DNA of 64,000 bases from Hyphomicrobiales bacterium (GCA_017304475.1 JAFKKV010000009.1:310001-374000); one strand, 5' to 3'. Numbered from the stretch's first letter, positions 16,599 through 26,169 are shown. A program made the numbers and translations. The notes: generated by a model from the letters alone, not told the origin.

Positions 16599-17771
16599 GT
16601 GACCCACGATCGCTTCCTCGACACCGGCACCGCCGCCGCCCAGCTCGGGATTTCCCGCGCCAGCCTCTACGCCTATGTCAGCCGCGGGCTGATCCAGGCG
16701 CGCCCGGATGCCACCGATCCCAGGCGCAGCGTCTATCGGGCGGCCGATATCGAACGCCTGGCCAAGACCAAGGCGCGCGGCCGCAAGCCCGAGCAGATCG
16801 CCGGCGCGACGCTCGACTGGGGACCGCCGGCACTGGCCTCGGGCATCACGCTCATCGACGACAACCGCCTGTTCTATCGCGGCCGGGACGCGGTGGACCT
16901 CGCCAGGACCGCGACCGTCGAGGACACCGCCCGCCTGCTCTGGCAATGCGAAGCCGAGGACCCGTTCTCAGGCCAGCTCGAATTCGCCGGACCGCTCGGC
17001 GCGACCGGCGCCTTGCCCATCGATCGCTGCCTCGCTTTGCTCGCCGAGCGTGGCGTCTATACGCGCATGATCTGGCAGCGCGATGTCAGGCGGCTCTGGC
17101 CCGAGGCCGCCACGCTGTTGCGACTGATGGCGGCGGGCATTACCGGCTCAGCCCCCAGCGTGCAGCCCATTCACGAGCAGGTGGCGGCGGCCTGGCAGCT
17201 CGGCACCGAGGGCGCCGCGATCATCCGGGCCGCCATGGTGCTGCTGGCCGACCACGAATCCAATGCCTCGGCCTTCGCCGTCCGGGTCATCGCCTCCACG
17301 GGCGCTTCGCTCGCCGCCTGCCTGCTCGGGGGCCTCGGCGCTTTGTCCGGGCCGCTCCATGGCGGCACGACGAGCCTGGTCGAGATCCTGTTCGAGGAAA
17401 CCGAGCGGGTCGGCGACGCGGTGCGCGTGGTCGAAGAGCGGCTGCGCCGCGGCGACCGGCTGCCCGGCTTCGGGCATCAGCTCTATCCCGGCGGCGACCC
17501 ACGCGCCCGGGCGCTGCTCGCACTCCTGCCCGAAGATCCGGTGCGCCAGGCCTTGCTCACCGCGATGGACGATATCGGGCAACGCGACCCGAACATCGAT
17601 TTCGCCCTGGTCGCGACCAGCCGGGCATTGCGGCTCGCCGCCGGCTCGTCTTTCGCGCTGTTCGCGCTCGGCCGCACCGTTGGCTGGATCGCTCATGCGC
17701 TGGAGCAGCAACAGGACGGCACGCTGATCCGGCCGCGTGCCCGCTATGTCGGGCCGCAACCGGTCGGCTAG
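16599..17771 (+). CDS. Citrate synthase family protein with N-terminal MerR-like helix-turn-helix
   Basis: A 390-residue fusion. Residues 1-60 look like a MerR/excisionase-type winged HTH (TAAQLGISRASLYAYVSRGL, then RRSVYRAADIERLAK). Residues ~75-390 are a citrate-synthase fold with GPLHGGTTSLVE and LPGFGHQLYPGGDPRA carrying the two His, and a kept Asp in DPNIDFALVATS. The C-terminal RTVGWIAHALEQQQDGT and RPRARYVGP blocks are intact. The GTG start at 16599 leads directly into the HTH. It could be a metabolite-sensing regulator, an enzyme that binds its own promoter, or both. It is divergent from its paralogue. Confidence 0.85.
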   Translation: MTHDRFLDTGTAAAQLGISRASLYAYVSRGLIQARPDATDPRRSVYRAADIERLAKTKARGRKPEQIAGATLDWGPPALASGITLIDDNRLFYRGRDAVDLARTATVEDTARLLWQCEAEDPFSGQLEFAGPLGATGALPIDRCLALLAERGVYTRMIWQRDVRRLWPEAATLLRLMAAGITGSAPSVQPIHEQVAAAWQLGTEGAAIIRAAMVLLADHESNASAFAVRVIASTGASLAACLLGGLGALSGPLHGGTTSLVEILFEETERVGDAVRVVEERLRRGDRLPGFGHQLYPGGDPRARALLALLPEDPVRQALLTAMDDIGQRDPNIDFALVATSRALRLAAGSSFALFALGRTVGWIAHALEQQQDGTLIRPRARYVGPQPVG

Positions 17772-17776
17772 GCCGG

Positions 17777-18151
17777 TCAGCCGCGCGCCGTTTGCCCAAT
17801 CAGCCCGGACAGGGCCGCGACGAGCCAGCCGGCGATCAGCAGCACGCCGCCGGACGGCGCTGCCATGGGAAACAGCGCGGCGCCGAAAAAGGCGCGCCAG
17901 GCAAGGTCACCCGAAAACAGCAGAATGCCGGCGATCAGGCCCCAGGCGGCGAGGCCCGCACCGCGCTCGTTGAGCACACCGGCCCGGCCGCCGGCGGCGA
18001 TCGCGAGAATGGCCGGCGCATGCAGCGACAGCATGCTGGCCGCGACGTTCAGGCTGGTGCCGGCATAGGCATGGGTCGAAAGCGCGGCGAGCACCACGCC
18101 GGCCGCGCCGATCAGGCCGGGGAGACAGGTGATCAGGCGGGTGGCGGTCAT
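17777..18151 (-). CDS. DUF423 family membrane protein
   Basis: A 124-residue, four-helix inner-membrane protein matching the DUF423/YgdD pattern: a first helix with GAAGVVLAALSTHAYAG, a short amphipathic segment (MLSLHAPAILAIA), then WGLIAGILLFSGDLAWRAFFG and a last helix after PMAAPSGGVLLIAGWL. Function is unknown in this family. It converges on the HTH-citrate synthase gene with a 5-bp gap and diverges from the helicase gene, so it is probably a single-gene unit. Confidence 0.85.
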   Translation of the reverse strand: MTATRLITCLPGLIGAAGVVLAALSTHAYAGTSLNVAASMLSLHAPAILAIAAGGRAGVLNERGAGLAAWGLIAGILLFSGDLAWRAFFGAALFPMAAPSGGVLLIAGWLVAALSGLIGQTARG

Positions 18152-18335
18152 GGCATGGCTCCGGCGGAATGGATCGTGCGGAATGCATCAAGGCACGGCT
18201 TTGATCGTGATCCTGGACCGCCCTCAGAGCACCTGGCACGGGCGGAGGCAAATCAAGGCTCGCATGCGGCACCTGTCGCGATCGCCACGCACAGAGCCTC
18301 TCGACCTCGGCGCTGTTCGCGTTTAGTTCTTGGTC

Positions 18336-20864
18336 ATGTCCGCGCGCTCGACCGAGATCCTCAAGGACGCCACCGTGCTGCCGGAGCGCTTCGGCGGCTG
18401 GTTCGCCAGTCGCGGGTGGGCGCCACGGGCGCATCAGCTTGAGCTTCTGGCGCTGAGCCGCACCGGCCGCTCCGCGCTGCTGGTCGCGCCCACCGGCGCT
18501 GGCAAGACCCTGGCCGGCTTCCTGCCGAGCCTCGTCGAGCTGAGCGCGGTCAAGCCGCGCGAGCGCGTCGGCCTGCACACGCTCTATATTTCACCGCTGA
18601 AAGCGCTGGCGGTCGATGTCGCGCGCAATCTCTACAAGCCGGTCGCCGAAATGGGCCTGGCGATGCGGATCGAGACGCGCACCGGCGACACGCCGGCAGC
18701 CAAGCGCCAGCGCCAGCGCGCGGATCCGCCGCAGATCCTGCTGACCACGCCCGAACAGCTGGCGCTCCTGATCGCCAGCGCCGACGCGCCGTTCCTGTTC
18801 GGCGGCCTCAGGCGGGTCGTTCTCGATGAACTTCATGCCCTGGTGACCTCCAAGCGCGGCGATCTCCTGTCGCTTGCACTCGCCCGGCTGTTCACGCTGG
18901 CGCCCGGCCTGCAGACCGTCGGCCTGTCGGCGACCGTCGCCGATCCCGGCGATCTCGCCCGCTTCCTGGTGCCGCAGCATCGGGACCGTCCGCCGGCGGA
19001 TATCGTCGTGGCGGAGGGCGGCGCGCGGGCCGAGGTCTCGATGCTGGAAACACGCGCCCATCTGCCCTGGTCCGGTCACTCGGCCAAACATGCGATCGAG
19101 GAGATCTACGAGGAGATCAAGACGCATCGCACGACGCTCATCTTCGTCAATACGCGCTCCCAGGCGGAGCTGGTGTTCCAGTCGCTCTGGGCGATCAACG
19201 AGGACGGCCTCGCCATCGCGCTGCATCACGGCTCGCTCGACGTGGCCCAGCGCCGGCGCGTCGAGGACGCCATGGCGGCCGGCCGGCTGAAAGCGGTGGT
19301 CTGCACCTCGTCGCTCGATCTCGGCGTCGACTGGGGCGATGTCGACCTGGTGCTGAATGTCGGCGCGCCGAAGGGCGCGAGCCGGCTGATGCAGCGGATC
19401 GGCCGGGCCAATCACCGGCTCGATGAAGCCTCGCGAGCCGTGCTGGTGCCGGCGAACCGCTTCGAGGTGCTGGAATGCCGGGCGGCGCTCGAAGCCGTGC
19501 GCGACGGCGCGCAGGATACGCCGCCGCTCAGGAACGGAGCCTTCGACGTGCTGGCCCAGCATATTCTGGGAACCGCCTGTGCCGGGCCCTTCGCGGCCGC
19601 GGCGCTTTATGAGGAGGTTCGCGCGGCCGCGCCCTATGCCGATCTCGCCCCGGCCGATTTCGACGAGGCTCTGGCCTTCGTCGCCACCGGCGGCTACGCG
19701 CTGAAAAGCTATGAACGCTTCGCCAAGATCCGGCTGAACCGGAACGGCCTCTGGGCGATCTCCCACCCCAAGGTCGCGTCGCAATATCGCATGAATGTCG
19801 GCACGATCGTCGAATCGACCATGCTGAAGGTCAGGCTGGTGCGCGCGGCCCGCCAGCCAAAACACGGCTATGCCGGGCCGATCGCGCGCGGCGGCCGGGT
19901 TCTGGGCGAGATCGAGGAATATTTCATCGAGGGCCTGGTGCCGGGCGACACCTTCCTGTTCGCCGGCGAGGTCCTGCAATATGACGCGCTGGTCGAGGAC
20001 GAGGTCTATGCGTCGCGTTCGGCGGCGCGCGAACCGAAAATTCCAGCCTATTCCGGCGGCAAGTTCCCGCTCTCGACCTTCCTGGCCGAAAGCGTCCGGC
20101 GCATGCTGTCGGACCGTGCGGCCTGGAAGGATCTGCCGCGGCCGGTCGCCGATTGGCTGGAGTTGCAGCGCCGCGTGTCGGTTATCCCCGCCAGGGACGA
20201 ATTGCTGGTCGAGACATTTCCGCGCGGCGGCAAATATTATCTCGTCGCCTATCCCTTCGAAGGCCGGCTCGCCCACCAGACCCTTGGTATGCTGCTGACC
20301 CGCCGGCTCGAGCGGGCCGGCATGAAACCGATGGGTTTCGTCGCCACCGACTATTCGCTGTCGGTCTGGGGCCTCGCGGATCTCGGCTGGGCGATCGAGC
20401 GGGGAACATTGTCGATGGCGGCCCTGTTCGACCAGGACATGCTGGGCGACGACCTGGAAGCCTGGCTCGCCGAGAGCCAGCTGATGAAACGGATGTTTCG
20501 CGCCTGCGCGGTGATTTCAGGCCTGATCGAGCGGCGCCACCCGGGCAAGGAAAAGACCGGCAGGCAGGTCACCTTGTCGACCGATCTCGTCTATGACGTG
20601 CTGCGCCGGCACGAACCGGGCCACATCCTGCTGCGGGCCGCGCGCGCCGATGCCGCGACCGGGCTGCTCGACATTGCCCGTCTCGGCCAAATGCTCTCGC
20701 GCATCAAGGGGCGAATCGTGCACAAGCGCCTCGACCGCATATCGCCGCTGGCCGTGCCGGTCATGCTGGAAATCGGTCGCGAGCCGGTGCATGGCGAGGC
20801 CGCCGACGCGATTCTGGCCGAAGCGGAGGCCGGCATCCTGGCCGAAGCGGGCATCGGAGCATGA
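18336..20864 (+). CDS. Lhr-type DEXH helicase, ligase-associated DNA damage response
   Basis: An 842-residue superfamily 2 helicase. Walker A is APTGAGKTLAGFLPS, motif II is VVLDELHAL, motif III is SATVAD and motif VI is QRIGRANHRLDEAS. A long C-terminal half contains the WH/Lhr-core and an SF2-associated domain (RAARQPKHGYAGPIARGG). This is the helicase of the ligase-associated DNA damage response set. The next gene, pdeM, starts 2 bp after its stop. The ligase and exonuclease that often accompany it are not adjacent here. ATG at 18336 is used; a TTG at 18330 is the alternative. Confidence 0.9.
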   Translation: MSARSTEILKDATVLPERFGGWFASRGWAPRAHQLELLALSRTGRSALLVAPTGAGKTLAGFLPSLVELSAVKPRERVGLHTLYISPLKALAVDVARNLYKPVAEMGLAMRIETRTGDTPAAKRQRQRADPPQILLTTPEQLALLIASADAPFLFGGLRRVVLDELHALVTSKRGDLLSLALARLFTLAPGLQTVGLSATVADPGDLARFLVPQHRDRPPADIVVAEGGARAEVSMLETRAHLPWSGHSAKHAIEEIYEEIKTHRTTLIFVNTRSQAELVFQSLWAINEDGLAIALHHGSLDVAQRRRVEDAMAAGRLKAVVCTSSLDLGVDWGDVDLVLNVGAPKGASRLMQRIGRANHRLDEASRAVLVPANRFEVLECRAALEAVRDGAQDTPPLRNGAFDVLAQHILGTACAGPFAAAALYEEVRAAAPYADLAPADFDEALAFVATGGYALKSYERFAKIRLNRNGLWAISHPKVASQYRMNVGTIVESTMLKVRLVRAARQPKHGYAGPIARGGRVLGEIEEYFIEGLVPGDTFLFAGEVLQYDALVEDEVYASRSAAREPKIPAYSGGKFPLSTFLAESVRRMLSDRAAWKDLPRPVADWLELQRRVSVIPARDELLVETFPRGGKYYLVAYPFEGRLAHQTLGMLLTRRLERAGMKPMGFVATDYSLSVWGLADLGWAIERGTLSMAALFDQDMLGDDLEAWLAESQLMKRMFRACAVISGLIERRHPGKEKTGRQVTLSTDLVYDVLRRHEPGHILLRAARADAATGLLDIARLGQMLSRIKGRIVHKRLDRISPLAVPVMLEIGREPVHGEAADAILAEAEAGILAEAGIGA

Positions 20865-20865
20865 G

Positions 20866-21573
20866 ATGACGACAGCCGTGCAGGCCCGGGTGACCGTGGA
20901 AACCATTATCGGCGTCGCCGGCCAGGCCTTGATCGCCGATCGCTCGGGCGCGCTCTGGTGGGACGAGGCCCAAACCCTCGTCGTTTCCGACCTACATCTG
21001 GAGAAGGGCTCGAGTTTCGCGGCCCGCGGGGTCCTGTTGCCGCCCTATGACACGGCTGCGACCCTCGCCATGCTGGACCAGGCTCTTCGCCGCTACCGGC
21101 CGCGCCGGGTCATCGCGCTCGGCGACAGTTTCCACGACGCCGGCGCGCTCGGGCGGATCGCCGAAAGCGACCGCGTGGCGCTGATCGCCATGCAGCGGGG
21201 GCTCTCCTGGATCTGGATCGAAGGCAATCACGACGAGGCGCTGAGCGGCATATTGCCGGGCGAACACGCGGCGAGGATCGAAGAGGCCGGGCTGACCTTC
21301 ATTCATGAGCCCGGCGCCAAACCGGCGGCGGGCGAGATCGCCGGGCATTTCCACCCTTGCGCCAAGGTGCGCGGGCGCGGGCGGGGCATCAGGCGCCGCG
21401 CTTTCGCCGGCGACGGGTCGCGGCTGGTGATGCCGGCCTTCGGTGCCTATACCGGCGGCCTGAACGTCCGGCATGCGGCGATCGAGGCCTTGTTTCCGCG
21501 CGGCTTTTCGGCCTTCGTGCTCGGCGACGAGCGCATCTACACCTTCCCGCAGGCGCATTGCCTGCCGGATTAG
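20866..21573 (+). CDS. pdeM: Ligase-associated DNA damage response endonuclease PdeM
   Basis: A 235-residue calcineurin-like metallophosphoesterase. Metal-binding motifs are visible in order: VSDLHLEKG near residue 41, ALGDSFHDAG, IEGNHDEAL and GEIAGHFHPCAK, followed by MPAFGAYTGGLNV, typical of this subfamily. It is thought to process nucleic acid ends with the Lhr-type helicase and an ATP-dependent ligase. The ATG at 20866 lies 2 bp after the helicase stop, so the two are cotranscribed. Confidence 0.9.
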   Translation: MTTAVQARVTVETIIGVAGQALIADRSGALWWDEAQTLVVSDLHLEKGSSFAARGVLLPPYDTAATLAMLDQALRRYRPRRVIALGDSFHDAGALGRIAESDRVALIAMQRGLSWIWIEGNHDEALSGILPGEHAARIEEAGLTFIHEPGAKPAAGEIAGHFHPCAKVRGRGRGIRRRAFAGDGSRLVMPAFGAYTGGLNVRHAAIEALFPRGFSAFVLGDERIYTFPQAHCLPD

Positions 21574-21595
21574 CGCGGCCGGCGCACGGTGATCA

Positions 21596-21815
21596 TGGCC
21601 GGCTCATTTTGGTCCAAACAATTCGTGGATGCCCGGTCCAAACCCGGGCAGGACGATGTGTTGACCTCATTGCGCGCGGGGCCACGGCGTGGGTTCTGCG
21701 CCTGGTCGGTCCAGCACCCGTCGCTCCAAGGACAATTCTCGTCTTGGCCGGGCTTGTCCCTGATATCCACGACTTGTTCGCCCTGAACGCGACCGATCGA
21801 AACCCCCGTGCAGCC
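21596..21815. repeat. Bipartite inverted-repeat element, copy 1
   Basis: No gene is seen between pdeM and the methyltransferase gene. The region holds a forward arm around 21618-21660 (core GTGGATGCCCGG...CCCGGGCA) and an imperfect inverted arm around 21739-21775. The 19 bases at 21618-21636 recur as their exact reverse complement at 35841-35859, and the 22 bases at 21739-21760 recur as their exact reverse complement at 35735-35756. So this element is present a second time in opposite orientation about 14 kb away. It resembles REP/BIME-like or MITE-like palindromic repeats. The outer edges are approximate. Confidence 0.75.
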
Positions 21816-21852
21816 GGCTCGGCTGGCCGGCAAGCCGGGTCAAACCCCGAAG

Positions 21853-21868
21853 TGTTTCACGTGAATCA
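21853..21868. other. parS-like centromere site (TGTTTCACGTGAATCA)
   Basis: This 16-mer matches the chromosomal parS consensus TGTTTCACGTGAAACA at 15 of 16 positions and lies between pdeM and the methyltransferase gene. It is about 4.3 kb to the left of the putative oriC and 12.9 kb from parB. ParB would nucleate here and spread in a CTP-dependent way. Confidence 0.75.
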
Positions 21869-21870
21869 AT

Positions 21871-22533
21871 TCACGAGCCGCCGCGCCGATAGACCCAGAC
21901 GCGGGCAGGCGGGATATTGCGCCAGACCCGATCGGACGGCTCGGCGGCAAAATCGGCGCCCTTCAGCGGCACCGGCGACACCACGGCATAGGTGAACTGA
22001 ATGAACGGCGCCGAAGGCTTCATCAGCCCGAAGGCTTCGTTCAGCAGCTTCAGCCGCACCGGCTCGGGCCGGGTGACCAGGGGCAAGCCGGAAACGACCG
22101 CATCGGCCGGTGCCGAGAGCTTGCCCGCAAGGGTGCGGCCAAGCGCATAGGCATCGCCGTGGACGACGGTCGCCTGCGGGAAACGCTCGCGCAGCAGGCG
22201 GCAGAACTCGGCGGAATATTCGACCAGGACCAGCCGGGCCGGATTGACGCCGCGCTCGACCAGGGCAGCCGTCACCGGGCCCGTGCCGGGGCCGAGCTCG
22301 ATGACCGGGCCAGTGCCGGCCGGATCGACATAACCAGCCATCCGGCGCGCGAGAACCGGGCCGGAAGGCGTCACTGCGCCCATCCGAAGCGGATTCTTGA
22401 GCCAGTTTCGAAGAAAACGAGCTTCGTCATCGTGCCGCTGTTCGGAGCGGTTGCGCACGACGGCCCGGCTCGTGGGCGTGCGATCGACCATTGAAAGGTC
22501 CGACGAAAAAGGGTCCGTCGCGGACCCTGTCAT
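21871..22533 (-). CDS. Phospholipid N-methyltransferase-like protein (PmtA type)
   Basis: A ~220-residue class I SAM-dependent methyltransferase. An N-terminal FLRNWLKNPLRMGAVTPSGP block precedes motif I IELGPGTGPVTAAL, followed by LVLVEYSAEFCRLL and the GLPL motif typical of PmtA. PmtA methylates phosphatidylethanolamine toward phosphatidylcholine at the inner membrane, a common rhizobial trait. The start is uncertain: 22533 (used), 22491 or a TTG at 22596 overlapping dnaQ; none has a strong ribosome-binding site. It ends 3 bp from a parS-like site. Confidence 0.78.
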   Translation of the reverse strand: MTGSATDPFSSDLSMVDRTPTSRAVVRNRSEQRHDDEARFLRNWLKNPLRMGAVTPSGPVLARRMAGYVDPAGTGPVIELGPGTGPVTAALVERGVNPARLVLVEYSAEFCRLLRERFPQATVVHGDAYALGRTLAGKLSAPADAVVSGLPLVTRPEPVRLKLLNEAFGLMKPSAPFIQFTYAVVSPVPLKGADFAAEPSDRVWRNIPPARVWVYRRGGS

Positions 22534-22592
22534 GGTTCGGTCATTCGTATCGGGATGTCTCCGGGGGGTCAAGAACCGCCCCGCCTTGCCGA

Positions 22593-23300
22593 TCAACCTG
22601 GTTCAGGCTTCGGCAAGGTGTCGTACCAGATCGCTTTTTCGCCCATTTCGGCGATGAAAGCGGCATGCCTCGCCACGGCATCCGGTGAGAGACGGGAGGC
22701 CAGCGGCTGCTCCCTTTGCCGGATCGGGCCGTGTTCGGTCGCCGTGCGCGTGGCGGACCTGCGCGAATCGGCCAGCACGAGCGAGCCCTGCCGCCCGCCG
22801 ATCAGCTCGATATAGACCTCGGCCAGCAATTCGGCGTCGAGCAGCGCGCCATGCTTGGTGCGTTTGGAATTGTCGATGCCGAAACGGGAGCAAAGCGCAT
22901 CGAGGCTCGCGGCCGCGCCGGGAAATTTGCGGCGCGCCATGGCCAGCGTGTCGAGCACGCGGTCCATGCTGATCGGTTCGCGCCCGGTCCGCTTCAGCTC
23001 GGCATTGATGAAGCCCATGTCGAAGGAGGCGTTGTGAATGACCAGCCTCGCCCCTTCGGCGAACGAGACGAAGTCCTCGACGACCTGGGCGAAGACCGGC
23101 TTTTCCCTCAGGAACTCGGCCGACAGGCCGTGGACGCGAAAGGCCTCCTCGGGCATGTCGCGTTCCGGATTGATATAGACGTGGAAGGTCCGCCCGGTCG
23201 GATATTGGTTGACGAGCTCGATGCCGCCGATCTCGACCAGCCGGTCACCGCGTAGCGGGTCGAGCCCGGTGGTTTCGGTATCGAGAATGATCTCGCGCAT
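22593..23300 (-). CDS. dnaQ: DNA polymerase III epsilon subunit (proofreading exonuclease)
   Basis: A 235-residue 3'-5' exonuclease that edits errors of the replicative polymerase. The DEDDh motifs are visible: ILDTETTGLDP (Exo I), VIHNASFDMGFIN (Exo II) and TKHGALLDAELLAEVY (Exo III). The C-terminal ~60 residues are less conserved and should bind the alpha subunit. The ATG at 23300 shares one base with the coaE stop (TGATG), giving translational coupling. The order dnaQ-coaE-aroE-maf-ppsR matches the genes beside the origin in Caulobacter. Confidence 0.95.
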   Translation of the reverse strand: MREIILDTETTGLDPLRGDRLVEIGGIELVNQYPTGRTFHVYINPERDMPEEAFRVHGLSAEFLREKPVFAQVVEDFVSFAEGARLVIHNASFDMGFINAELKRTGREPISMDRVLDTLAMARRKFPGAAASLDALCSRFGIDNSKRTKHGALLDAELLAEVYIELIGGRQGSLVLADSRRSATRTATEHGPIRQREQPLASRLSPDAVARHAAFIAEMGEKAIWYDTLPKPEPG

Positions 23301-23896
23301 CAAAGCCTCCCACGGCTGCCGGCAAAGGCCCGGATGATCGCCTGAACCTGCCGGCGCGCCGCGTCGAAACCAAGGCCGGTATCGACGACGACATGGGCCC
23401 GCCGGCGCTTTTCGGCATTGGGCAACTGGCGCGCCAGGATGGCATCGAACTTGTCGGCGGTCATGCCTGGCCGCGCCAGCACCCGCGCGCGCTGGATATC
23501 GGCCGGCGCCGAGACGACGATGACCGCGTCGACCTGGGCCTCGCCGCCGGTTTCGAGCAGCAAGGGAATATCGAGCACGACCAGCGAGCGGCCATTGGCC
23601 CGGCAGCGCTCGAGAAAACGCTGCTTGGCCTGCTGCACAAGGGGATGGACGATCGCTTCGAGCCGCGCCAGGGCCTCGGGCTTGCCGAGCACGGCCGGGC
23701 CAAGTTTTGCACGGTCGACGACCCCATCGGCGACGACGCCGGGAAAGGCCGCCTCGATCAAGGGCGCTGCCTCGCCGCCATAGAGCCGGTGGACGACCGC
23801 GTCGGCGTCATGCACGGGAATGCCCGCCGCGCGAAAAAAAGCCGATGTCGTCGATTTGCCCATGCCGATCGAGCCGGTCAGTCCGAGCACAAGCAT
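23300..23896 (-). CDS. coaE: Dephospho-CoA kinase
   Basis: A 198-residue P-loop kinase that phosphorylates dephospho-CoA in the last step of coenzyme A synthesis. The P-loop is [17 protein letters not shown], followed by the [10 protein letters not shown] block and a lid region with [19 protein letters not shown]. The ATG at 23896 is one base from the aroE stop and starts directly at the first strand; an upstream start at 23914 would overlap aroE. Confidence 0.94.
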   Translation of the reverse strand: MLVLGLTGSIGMGKSTTSAFFRAAGIPVHDADAVVHRLYGGEAAPLIEAAFPGVVADGVVDRAKLGPAVLGKPEALARLEAIVHPLVQQAKQRFLERCRANGRSLVVLDIPLLLETGGEAQVDAVIVVSAPADIQRARVLARPGMTADKFDAILARQLPNAEKRRRAHVVVDTGLGFDAARRQVQAIIRAFAGSRGRL

Positions 23897-23897
23897 G

Positions 23898-24728
23898 TCA
23901 CGATCCTCTGACATCGGCGGCGACCAGCTCGTAAAGAGCCGGCGTCACCTGCGGGGTCACACCGAACCAGCGCGAAAACCCGGGGACAGCCTGATAGAGC
24001 AGCATGCCGAGGCCCCCGACGGTACGGTGACCGCGGGCGGCCGCCTGAACGATCAGCGCGGTTTCCAACGGCACGTAAACGATGTCGCTGACGATCGCGG
24101 TGGCCTTGAGACCCTCGAGGTCGAGATCGAGCGGCGGCTGTCCCTTCATGCCGAGCGCCGTCGTATTGACGAGCAGATCGACGGAGGGCAGCGCCGCGGC
24201 GATCTCGCTTAAAGCTGCCGGACGAATGCGCGGGCCGAACTCGGCGGCGATGGCCTCCGCCTTTGCGAGCGATCGATTCGCCAGCGTAACTCTTGGTACC
24301 CCGCGTGACAGCAGGCCGTGCACGATGCCACGCGCCGCGCCCCCGGCGCCCAGCACCAGGCAATGCCCGGTTTCACCGGCCCAGCCCGGCTGTTCGGCAT
24401 CAAGGCTCGCCAGAAAACCGCCGACATCGCTGTTGGTGCCGTGGAGCCGGCCGCCGTCGAGCCAGATCGTATTGGCCGCGCCGAGAGCCGCCGCCGCCGG
24501 TTCGATCTCGTCGAGCAGCGCGAAGGCCATTTCCTTGTGGGGCAAGGTGACATTGCAGCCGACATAACCGCGATCGGCGAGGCTGCGCAGGAATGTCTCG
24601 AAATCGGCGGGCGCGACGCCCTCCTGGAGATAATCACCGGTGATGCCGTGCTCGGCCAGCCAATAACGATGGATCATCGGCGATCGGCTGTGCCTGACCG
24701 GCCACCCGACGATGCAGGCGCGTTTCAT
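23898..24728 (-). CDS. aroE: Shikimate dehydrogenase
   Basis: A 276-residue NADPH-dependent enzyme of aromatic amino acid synthesis that reduces 3-dehydroshikimate to shikimate. The substrate site has [18 protein letters not shown] (SxS) and [11 protein letters not shown] with the catalytic Lys, and the NADP site is [23 protein letters not shown] block near the end closes the substrate site. Its start overlaps the maf stop by 4 bp. The length is normal for the family. Confidence 0.95.
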   Translation of the reverse strand: MKRACIVGWPVRHSRSPMIHRYWLAEHGITGDYLQEGVAPADFETFLRSLADRGYVGCNVTLPHKEMAFALLDEIEPAAAALGAANTIWLDGGRLHGTNSDVGGFLASLDAEQPGWAGETGHCLVLGAGGAARGIVHGLLSRGVPRVTLANRSLAKAEAIAAEFGPRIRPAALSEIAAALPSVDLLVNTTALGMKGQPPLDLDLEGLKATAIVSDIVYVPLETALIVQAAARGHRTVGGLGMLLYQAVPGFSRWFGVTPQVTPALYELVAADVRGS

Positions 24729-25315
24729 GATGCGACGAGACCTTGCTTCCTGAGCGCCGCCAGCAGCGGCAGGAGCGGCATGCCCAATATGGTGAAATAA
24801 TTGCCTTCGACGCGATCGAACAGCTGAATGCCGAGGCCCTCATACTGATAGCAGCCGACCGAGCTCAGGACCTCGTTGCCCATGCGGTCGAGATAGCTGT
24901 CGAGGAATGCGTCGGAGAAATTGCGCACATGCATCGCCGCCGAGGCAACGGTAGCGAAGATGAGTTCACCATCGCGCGCCAGCGCCACGGCCGAATGAAG
25001 ATGGTGGATTCGCCCGCGAAACGAGGCGAGCTGGTCCCGGGCCGCGGCGATCGTCTCGGGCTTGGAATAGCGCTGATTGCCGAGCGCCAGGGTCTGGTCG
25101 GCGCCGATCACCACCCGGCCAGGCATGGACAGGCTGACCGCCTTGGCTTTGGCTTCAGCGAGCAGCCGGGCGACCTCGGCCGGCCCGTGTCCGGCCGCGC
25201 TCCAGCCGTCGTCGAGAGCGCGTTCGTCGATATCGGCGGGGATGAGCTCGACCGCGATGCCGGCGCCCGCCAGCATGGCGCCCCGGGCCTTCGATTTGGA
25301 GGCGAGCACCAGCAT
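24725..25315 (-). CDS. maf: Maf family nucleotide pyrophosphatase
   Basis: A 196-residue Maf/YhdE-type nucleoside triphosphate pyrophosphatase, a house-cleaning enzyme for canonical or modified nucleotides. It has the N-terminal LASKSKARGAML motif, DIDERALDDG, the catalytic-region VVIGADQTLAL and SFRGRIHHLHSAVAL, and the C-terminal YQYEGLGIQLFDRVEGNYFT. It sits 2 bp after ppsR and overlaps aroE by 4 bp within the leftward origin-proximal operon. Confidence 0.93.
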   Translation of the reverse strand: MLVLASKSKARGAMLAGAGIAVELIPADIDERALDDGWSAAGHGPAEVARLLAEAKAKAVSLSMPGRVVIGADQTLALGNQRYSKPETIAAARDQLASFRGRIHHLHSAVALARDGELIFATVASAAMHVRNFSDAFLDSYLDRMGNEVLSSVGCYQYEGLGIQLFDRVEGNYFTILGMPLLPLLAALRKQGLVAS

Positions 25316-25317
25316 GG

Positions 25318-26169
25318 TCAGCCGTCGCTCCGGTCGGCGAGTGCGCGCCGATGGTCCTTCAGATAGTTGATGATGGCCGCCGCGGTCTCTTCGATCGAAC
25401 GGCGCGTGACGTCGATCATCGGCCAGTTCCTGGTCGCGAACAGCCGGCGCGACAAGGTGATCTCCTCGGCGACCGCGACGCGATCGACATAGCTCGATTT
25501 GTCCTGGGTCGCATTGAGGCTGAGAATCCGGTTCTCGCGGATCTGCACGATCCGCTCGGGGCTGGCGAAGAGCCCGACGACCAGCGGCTTTTTCAGCGCC
25601 TCGATATTGGGGGGCAGGGCAATGCCCGGAACCATCGGGATATTGGCGGTCTTGACCCCGCGATTGGCGAGATAGATCGAGGTCGGCGTCTTCGACGTCC
25701 GGGACACCCCGACCAGCAGCACGTCGGCCTCTTCCCAGTTTTCCGGCAATTGGCCGTCGTCATGCATCATCGTGTAGTTCAGCGCGTCGATGCGCAGGAA
25801 ATATTCCGCGTTGAGCACGTGCTGGGCGCCCACCCGGGGGGTCGACGCGGCACCGAGATAGTTCTGGAACATGGCGAGCACCGGTGCCAGGACCGACATG
25901 CAGGGACAGCCGAATTCGCGGCATTTATCCTCGAGCCGATCGGACAATTCGCGATCGACGAGAGTGTAGAGCACGATGCCCGGATTGTTCTCGATCTCGG
26001 AAATCACCCGGTCGAGCTGCTTCTGCGAGCGGACCAGGGGATAGACGTGCTCGATCGCCGAAACCGTCGCATATTGCACGGCGGCGGCCCGGCCGACGGT
26101 CATCAGCGTTTCGCCGGTGGCGTCCGAGACGAGATGCAGGTGGAAGTAGCTTTCGTGTCGCTGGGTCAT
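25318..26169 (-). CDS. ppsR: Pyruvate phosphate dikinase / PEP synthetase regulatory protein (DUF299)
   Basis: A 283-residue bifunctional kinase/pyrophosphorylase that regulates PPDK or PEP synthetase by reversible threonine phosphorylation. The N-terminal [13 protein letters not shown] and the P-loop-like [20 protein letters not shown] are diagnostic. The ATG at 26169 gives the normal N-terminus; an upstream start at 26256 would run into the origin region. It is the first gene of the leftward block and faces hemE across the putative oriC, as its orthologue does in Caulobacter. Confidence 0.93.
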   Translation of the reverse strand: MTQRHESYFHLHLVSDATGETLMTVGRAAAVQYATVSAIEHVYPLVRSQKQLDRVISEIENNPGIVLYTLVDRELSDRLEDKCREFGCPCMSVLAPVLAMFQNYLGAASTPRVGAQHVLNAEYFLRIDALNYTMMHDDGQLPENWEEADVLLVGVSRTSKTPTSIYLANRGVKTANIPMVPGIALPPNIEALKKPLVVGLFASPERIVQIRENRILSLNATQDKSSYVDRVAVAEEITLSRRLFATRNWPMIDVTRRSIEETAAAIINYLKDHRRALADRSDG

